From the NCBI RefSeq assembly GCF_001424265.1, contig NZ_LMOV01000024.1, positions 1 through 64,000 of the forward strand: a stretch of 64,000 nt of DNA. The letters run 5' to 3'. This document shows, piece after piece, positions 59,969-64,000 of this stretch (position 1 is the first letter of the stretch; each line of letters begins with the position of its first letter). Source of the DNA: Acidovorax sp. Leaf160 (GTDB lineage: Bacteria; Pseudomonadota; Gammaproteobacteria; Burkholderiales; Burkholderiaceae_C). A program made the translations under genes and the position numbers. The notes beneath the pieces are model-generated. The model made no database searches, was not told where the DNA came from, and worked only from the letters and a program-made list of their open reading frames with translations.

Positions 59969-60757
59969 ATGATCTGATTGGGCATGGTTGCTGGCCCTGG
60001 CGGCGTCCGGCGTGTCGGCCGACTGCAGCTCCCGCGTCCAGTGCACGACCTGCGGCCGGTCCACCATCACGCAAGCCTTGCCCGTCCGCTTGCAGTGATC
60101 CTGCACCCGCCAATAGTCGTTGTGGCCCAGGCACCCCGTCTGGCAGATCACCAGGTCGGCAGCGACCAGGCTGGCCTCCAGCGCCTGGGGATCAGCGCAT
60201 TCCAGAGCCAGGGCATTGAAGGCGCCGGGGGTGTGCCGGGCTGCGGCTTCCTGGGGCACCGGGCTCCCAGCGCCCGGCCCCGACTGTCGCGTCACCCAGC
60301 CGCCGACGTCGCTGCGGGCGATCCACAGCACCGAACGCGGTAGCGTGGCCGACGGCTGGGGGTGTCGGCCCTCCGCGCGAGCACCCACGCCGCCATCGCT
60401 GGCCGGTCCGCCGCCCGCCGGGCCCGCGCCGCGGCCCGCACGCCATTGCCAGTGCAGCACCTCGCGGGCCAATGCCTGCATGCGCTGGGCCAGGTGCTCG
60501 GCCTGCGCAGCCAGGGCGCGGCGCCGGGGCAGGCCCGGCAGGCTGGCGACGAGCGCCGCGTGATCTTCCTGCGCAAACGCCCACTGGCTGTCGCGGACGA
60601 TGGCCCGGGCTCGCAGCCGCATGGCCTGGGCCTGCAGCCGCTCGATCTCTTGCTCCTGCCAGGTCAACAGCTCAGTGCAACGCAGTTGCGACCGGCCGTA
60701 GTGGGCCAGCAGGGCGCGGTGTTCGCTCAACAGATGATCGAAAGGTGTGGTTGTCAT
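59960..60757 (-). CDS. DUF2325-domain protein
   Basis: A 265-residue protein. The N-terminal 100 residues are an Arg/Gln-rich helical, partly coiled-coil region (LTWQEQEIERLQAQAMRLRARAIV). The middle (about 105-160) is Gly/Pro-rich linker. The C-terminal DUF2325 domain has ADLVICQTGCLGHNDYWRVQDHCKRTGKACVMV, whose two Cys and His could hold metal or act in redox. The function is unknown. It is divergent from the Fur-like gene across a region with a Fur-box-like site, so iron control is likely. Its C-terminus is formed by the repeat. Confidence 0.75.
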   Translation of the reverse strand: MTTTPFDHLLSEHRALLAHYGRSQLRCTELLTWQEQEIERLQAQAMRLRARAIVRDSQWAFAQEDHAALVASLPGLPRRRALAAQAEHLAQRMQALAREVLHWQWRAGRGAGPAGGGPASDGGVGARAEGRHPQPSATLPRSVLWIARSDVGGWVTRQSGPGAGSPVPQEAAARHTPGAFNALALECADPQALEASLVAADLVICQTGCLGHNDYWRVQDHCKRTGKACVMVDRPQVVHWTRELQSADTPDAARASNHAQSDHLL

Positions 60758-60876
60758 GGGCGGGCGGAGCCGGTCGGGCAGCCGGCTAAGGGTTTGCAGG
60801 CGATTAGTTCAGCGGCTCCGGGCCCTGGATCCGGTCCACCGAACTGCATCCATTGAAAAAAGTTATTTCTCTGATT

Positions 60877-60895
60877 GATAACCATTCTCATTCAA
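60877..60895 (+). promoter_or_regulatory. Fur-box-like site between the DUF2325 and Fur-like genes
   Basis: GATAACCATTCTCATTCAA agrees with the enteric Fur consensus at about 13 of 19 positions by my alignment and is framed by ATTGA...TCAAT. It is located in the A/T-rich centre of the 326-bp divergent region (60758-61083) that otherwise holds only copy B of the structured element. Confidence 0.7.
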
Positions 60896-60950
60896 TGCTA
60901 CACTGCCGTCAATCGCTGGCCAGTGCGCTGAATTTGCACCCGCCAGCCCC

Positions 60951-61042
60951 GGTTTCATCGTGGGGCGACTCCAGGACCATCCGGTCCGAAGGGTCGTTTT
61001 TGCCAGCCAACGGGTTTGTGCCCGCGTAGCCAGGCTTTTTTT
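60951..61042 (+). ncRNA. Conserved structured element, copy B (upstream of the Fur-like gene)
   Basis: Same blocks as copy A. The first hairpin is GGACC-ATCC-GGTCC (60974-60987) where A has GAATCCG/CGGATTC. The second is CGGG-TTTGTG-CCCG (61011-61024) where A has CAGGC/GCCTG. GCGAC near 60964 can pair with GTCGT near 60993. It ends with CCAGGC and seven T, 42 bp before the Fur-like ATG. Here the T-run lacks a strong stem of its own, so read-through into the gene is possible. It could be a small RNA or a 5' leader. Confidence 0.6.
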
Positions 61043-61083
61043 CGCCCACGCAAGCCGCCGACGCTTCATCGCTTCCAGCCGCC

Positions 61084-61506
61084 ATGTCCGCCGATCTCCA
61101 GGCCTCCGGCCTCAGACCCACCCTGCCCCGCATCCAGGTACTGGAGGCGTTTCGCACCAGCACCGAACGCCATCTGGCGGCGGAAGACGTCTATCGCCTG
61201 CTACTGCAGAAAGGCGTCGATCTGGGGCTGGCGACGGTGTACCGGGTGCTGGCACAGTTCGAGCAGACCGGCATGCTCAAGAAGAGCCAGCTCCATCAGG
61301 GCAAGGCGGTGTATGAGCTGAACGACGGAGAGCAGCACCACGGCCACGTCGTGTGCACTGCCACCGGCGCGGTGCATGAGTTCCACGACCCGGTGATCGA
61401 AGAGCGGTTGCGGGTCATCGCCGCGGGCATGGGGTTCAATCTGCACGCCTACACGCTGACCGCATACGGCCGGCCCGGCGGGGCGAGCCCGAGCGAGCCA
61501 GCATAG
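61084..61506 (+). CDS. Fur-family regulator with degenerate metal sites
   Basis: A 140-residue protein. The N-terminal winged helix is Fur-like (LRPTLPRIQVLEAF, HLAAEDVYRLLLQKG, DLGLATVYRVLAQFEQTG). The dimer domain keeps YELN and QHHGH. It reads VCTATG where Fur has a C-x-x-C zinc site. The Glu of QREIA is replaced by Val, and the end YGRPGG lacks the His and Cys of YGHC. At least the structural zinc and one regulatory site are therefore changed. It may sense something else or act as a modulator of the main Fur. It is preceded by the Fur-box-like site and element B. Confidence 0.85.
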   Translation: MSADLQASGLRPTLPRIQVLEAFRTSTERHLAAEDVYRLLLQKGVDLGLATVYRVLAQFEQTGMLKKSQLHQGKAVYELNDGEQHHGHVVCTATGAVHEFHDPVIEERLRVIAAGMGFNLHAYTLTAYGRPGGASPSEPA

Positions 61507-61561
61507 GCGCCCATCGGCAAACAGGCTTTTGCTGCCGGCGCCGTGGCGCCTGCGCCGGCCT

Positions 61562-62179
61562 TCAGTCGCCGTTGCAGGGGCGCGTGATGATTTCGTAGTC
61601 GATCGGCTTGAAGCTGCCGTTGTTCGAATTTTCCGCCGAGCAGGAGGTGAGCCCGCAGATCAGGTTCATCTCGGCACGCAGCTCGATGTAGTCGCCCGCC
61701 CGGGACAGCGGCGGCTTCACGGCGACCGCCCCGTCGGGGCCCACTTCGACGTTCATGAACACGTTGAAGGTCGTGCCGATCTGCTCCGGCCGAATGCCGA
61801 ATTGGCCCAGTGCGGTGTACAGGTTTTCAAAGCAGCTCGGGTGGTGGCCCTGGTGCTTGTAGAGGATCTCGAACATCTCCTGGCTGCACGGCGTCAGCAG
61901 GAAGTCGTGCCGCCCCACGGTGTCTTCGAGGATGCGGAACATCACCCGGCTGTCGTTGGAATAGAGCGGATCCCCTTTGGTCAGGTAGATCGTCGACGCG
62001 TAGTCGATGCTGCGGCCCGATGACAGGGCGCAGCGGTGATCGTCTTCGGCGAACGCGAACAGATCGGCCACCTGCTCACCCATCGGGTCGTAGATACGCA
62101 GCACTTCGCTGGCGCGCAGCTGGAAGGCGACGCCCGACTGGGGCGGGATTCGGCAGGTGGAGTGGCGGCATTCATGCAT
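61562..62179 (-). CDS. DUF1989 (urea-carboxylase-associated) family protein
   Basis: A 205-residue protein with DUF1989 features: VLRIYDPMGEQVADLFAFAEDD, SIDYASTIYLTKGDPLYSNDSRVMFRI, NVFMNVEVGPDG, and the Cys-containing end CGLTSCSAENSNNGSFKPIDYEI. Two proteins of this family form carboxyguanidine deiminase (CgdAB) in guanidine degradation; others are uncharacterised. No urea or guanidine carboxylase gene is near. It overlaps the upstream GntA-like gene by 8 bp, so the two are coupled. Confidence 0.85.
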   Translation of the reverse strand: MHECRHSTCRIPPQSGVAFQLRASEVLRIYDPMGEQVADLFAFAEDDHRCALSSGRSIDYASTIYLTKGDPLYSNDSRVMFRILEDTVGRHDFLLTPCSQEMFEILYKHQGHHPSCFENLYTALGQFGIRPEQIGTTFNVFMNVEVGPDGAVAVKPPLSRAGDYIELRAEMNLICGLTSCSAENSNNGSFKPIDYEIITRPCNGD

Positions 62180-62879
62180 GTTCGGGGGCCTTGGAATGAA
62201 ACGGACATTTCCAGCCGGCCTCTACGGCGCGGCCTGAATACTGGCGGGCTTCGGACGATTCGCCGAAGCGGGCGAGCACCGGGTTGATCGAGCCCTGCAA
62301 GGCCACGTCGCGGGCGCGGATGGCGTCCTGCATCACCGTGTACTTGCCCGTGGCTTTCAGGTGCTCGAACTGTTGGTGGAAATTGAACACCAGGCTGGGG
62401 ACGGGGGTGCGCCGCGCCAGGCGCGACGCGCCAGGGTGCAGTCCCACCACGAAGAATGCCCGGCCTCCGACGCTGAAGGAGAAATCCTCGCGCTCCGGGT
62501 CGTCGCTCACGCCCTCGGCCCATGCCGCGCCTTGCTCCCGGTCGTGTTCGTGCAACTGCTGCAGCTGCTGCCAGAGTGCCTGCTCGAAAGCCCGTTCATC
62601 GCCGGCGCCGTCGCCTTGCGGCTCGAAGAGGGCCACGAAGCTCACGGGCAGGTTGCCCGGGTCCGGGTACTCGGCCGAGAAATCCAGCAACTGCTGGTAA
62701 AGCGCTGCGGTATGGGCCGGATCGGCAAGGCGGCCGAAAGACCGCGTGTGCAGCCGCCCCTTGTTCAGCGCCGACTTCGCGCCGACGCAGGGAAACATCT
62801 TGTCTGCAACGAAGTCGTGAATGGCCGGATCGGGTGCTGCTGCCGGTGCGGCAGCAGGTTGGGAGGCGATGGAGTTCAT
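62172..62879 (-). CDS. YqcI/YcgG-family heme N-hydroxylase-like protein (GntA-like)
   Basis: A 235-residue PF08892-type protein. The landmarks are FVADKMFPCVGAKSALNKG near the N-terminus, SFSVGGRAFFVVGLHPGASRLARR, LVFNFHQQFEHLKATGKY and the C-terminal WKCPFH motif with Cys and His. Characterised relatives (GntA of guanitoxin synthesis, DcsA of D-cycloserine synthesis) are heme enzymes that hydroxylate a guanidino nitrogen. The substrate here is unknown. It is the first gene of a two-gene unit with the DUF1989 gene. An Ala-rich N-terminal leader (about 20 residues) is extra. Confidence 0.82.
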   Translation of the reverse strand: MNSIASQPAAAPAAAPDPAIHDFVADKMFPCVGAKSALNKGRLHTRSFGRLADPAHTAALYQQLLDFSAEYPDPGNLPVSFVALFEPQGDGAGDERAFEQALWQQLQQLHEHDREQGAAWAEGVSDDPEREDFSFSVGGRAFFVVGLHPGASRLARRTPVPSLVFNFHQQFEHLKATGKYTVMQDAIRARDVALQGSINPVLARFGESSEARQYSGRAVEAGWKCPFHSKAPEHA

Positions 62880-63163
62880 GCATTGAAGCTAAGGGTGCGG
62901 CGCAGCCCCACCCGTTCCCGACAGGCCAGCTTGCTCGTGGGATCGGTCGCCCCACCGCTGTAGGCAACCACGCCACCGTTGGGTTCTCCGGCGAGGCCCA
63001 CCTGGTGGCACGGGTGCGCTGCGGCCCAGGGCTGGCCGCCTCCTACAGCCACACGCGGCCGCAGATGGCAGGAGAGCTGGGCCTGTGCCAGAGGATGGCG
63101 GCAAACGCGGCAGCCCGCGGACCGCCGCCCCCTTCTTCCATCCGCTTCACGGAGCGCCCTCGC
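62880..63163. other. Gene-poor gap between the GntA-like gene and the PQQ-type gene
   Basis: 284 bp with no supported gene. A minus-strand frame reading ...GGVVAYSGGATDPTSK... ends at 62876, its TGA overlapping the GntA-like ATG (ATGA). It looks more protein-like than chance, but a start and a family are lacking. No guanidine riboswitch motif was recognised. The plus-strand promoter of the dehydrogenase must lie near 63100. Confidence 0.3.
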
Positions 63164-64000
63164 ATGACAGCCCCCTCCCCTCTGCACCGTTCGGCCCTGC
63201 TCGCTGCCTGCCTGGCTGCCGCCCACTTCCATGCCATCGCGCAGCTTCCGCCCGGCGACGGCCCCGTGGCCGTGACTGGCGGCGTGGTGGAGCCGACCCC
63301 GGTGAAGTTCGATGACGGTCTGCTGCGCCAGCTCAAGGTGCCGGCCGGTTTCACGGTGTCCGTCTTTGCCCGCGATCTGCAGAACGTGCGCTGGCTGGTG
63401 GTGGCCCCGAATGGCGACGTGTATGCCAGCCGGCGCGAACAGGGCGACGTGCTGCTCTTGCGCGACACCGATGGCGATGGCCGAGCCGACCAGCAGAAGG
63501 TGGTGCTGCAAAACGCGAAATATGCCCACGGGCTCGCGCTGCGCGACAACCAGCTCTATCTGGTGACCGACAAGAAGGTGATGGTGGCGGAGGTGCAGAC
63601 GGACGGCAGCCTGTCCACGCCGCGCGTGTTGCTGGACGACCTGCCCGACGCCGGGCAGCACCCCAACCGCACGCTGGCCTTCGGCCCGGACGGATGGCTG
63701 TACGTGACCGTCGGCTCGACCTGCAACAACTGCCGCGAGACGAATGGCGAATCGGCCACCATGGTGCGGATGCGGCCCGACGGCACGGGGCGCGAAGTGG
63801 TCGCACGCGGTTTGCGCAACACCATCGGCTTCGGCTGGCACCCCACCACGGGCACGCTCTGGGGCTTTGACCACGGCTCCGACTTCCAGGGCGACGACGA
63901 GCCGCCGGAAGAGCTGAACGCCATCCAGATGAACAAGCACTACGGCTGGCCGTTCTGCTGGGGCAACAAGCAGGTGACCCGCTTCCAGGTGAACGAGCCG
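63164..64000 (+). CDS. PQQ-dependent sugar (sorbosone-type) dehydrogenase, cut by the window end
   Basis: The first 279 codons of an exported beta-propeller. The signal peptide is LHRSALLAACLAAAHFHAIAQ. The fold then starts with LKVPAGFTVSVFARDLQNVRWLVVAPNGDVYAS. DTDGDGRAD is a calcium-like loop, and GQHPNRTLAFGPDGWLYVTVGSTCNNC carries the vicinal-type Cys pair typical of this family. GLRNTIGFGWHP and YGWPFCWG continue the propeller. Relatives (L-sorbosone or aldose dehydrogenases) oxidise sugars in the periplasm using PQQ. GGAG is near the ATG. The stop lies outside the window. Confidence 0.85.
   Translation, partial: MTAPSPLHRSALLAACLAAAHFHAIAQLPPGDGPVAVTGGVVEPTPVKFDDGLLRQLKVPAGFTVSVFARDLQNVRWLVVAPNGDVYASRREQGDVLLLRDTDGDGRADQQKVVLQNAKYAHGLALRDNQLYLVTDKKVMVAEVQTDGSLSTPRVLLDDLPDAGQHPNRTLAFGPDGWLYVTVGSTCNNCRETNGESATMVRMRPDGTGREVVARGLRNTIGFGWHPTTGTLWGFDHGSDFQGDDEPPEELNAIQMNKHYGWPFCWGNKQVTRFQVNEP

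Noticed and set aside
62880-63163. Guanidine riboswitch upstream of the GntA-like gene
   Set aside because: None of the recognised conserved blocks of guanidine-I, -II or -III riboswitches could be read in this strand.

Overview
The window is high-GC, densely coded chromosomal DNA that reads as a member of the Comamonadaceae (Burkholderiales; Acidovorax/Xenophilus-like). The evidence is the gene order yhbY / rlmE-ftsH-folP-glmM next to DUF4149-greA-carB-carA, the thrS-infC-rpmI-rplT-pheS-pheT-ihfA-merR operon, the bfd-tonB-exbB-exbD-hemP iron block, and an intergenic hairpin repeat that I associate with this family. No phage, insertion sequence, CRISPR array, rRNA or replication origin was seen. 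One tRNA gene is present, tRNA-Pro(GGG).

Layout. 0.3-15 kb: unlinked metabolic and envelope genes (zinc alcohol dehydrogenase, M23 peptidase, GltS, RluE, nuclease, MFS transporter, DUF1800/DUF1501 Tat pair, DHH phosphoesterase, DUF4142, TerB-like, GGDEF-EAL protein). 15-27.5 kb: conserved housekeeping block glmM to carA. 27.8-34.4 kb: a complete carotenoid cluster (crtZ, crtB, crtI, crtY, crtX and divergent crtE) that encodes zeaxanthin and its glucosides and so predicts a yellow cell. It sits between carA and tRNA-Pro. 34.5-42.8 kb: the minus-strand thrS-to-merR operon. 43-47.5 kb: isocitrate lyase, a cyclotransferase, two EamA exporters and an Lrp regulator. 47.9-51.3 kb: SWIB protein and the TonB/heme uptake block. 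51.4-59.8 kb: HbpS-like protein, Bax-inhibitor-like protein, RlmD, and PutR/PutA for proline catabolism. 60-64 kb: DUF2325 and a divergent Fur-like gene around a Fur-box-like site, a two-gene operon (GntA-like N-hydroxylase plus DUF1989), and a cut-off PQQ-type dehydrogenase.

The strongest new signal is in front of thrS (42661-42786, minus strand). A 13-codon reading frame, MTPRTTSEPSTGL, has four threonine codons. It is followed by three mutually exclusive helices that end in an intrinsic terminator. This has the architecture of a ribosome-mediated transcription attenuator that would tie the whole thrS-infC-...-ihfA operon to the charging of tRNA-Thr.

The second is a roughly 100-nt element present twice (51109-51209 and 60951-61042). 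Its primary-sequence blocks are identical while its hairpin arms differ by compensatory changes. Each copy lies downstream of a Fur-box-like site, so it is a candidate iron-linked structured RNA. The second copy lies just upstream of a Fur paralogue that has lost several canonical metal ligands. Other points of interest are six copies of a palindromic repeat, two of which supply a gene's stop codon, an ATC start codon for infC, and a GntA-like/DUF1989 pair that may act on guanidino compounds.
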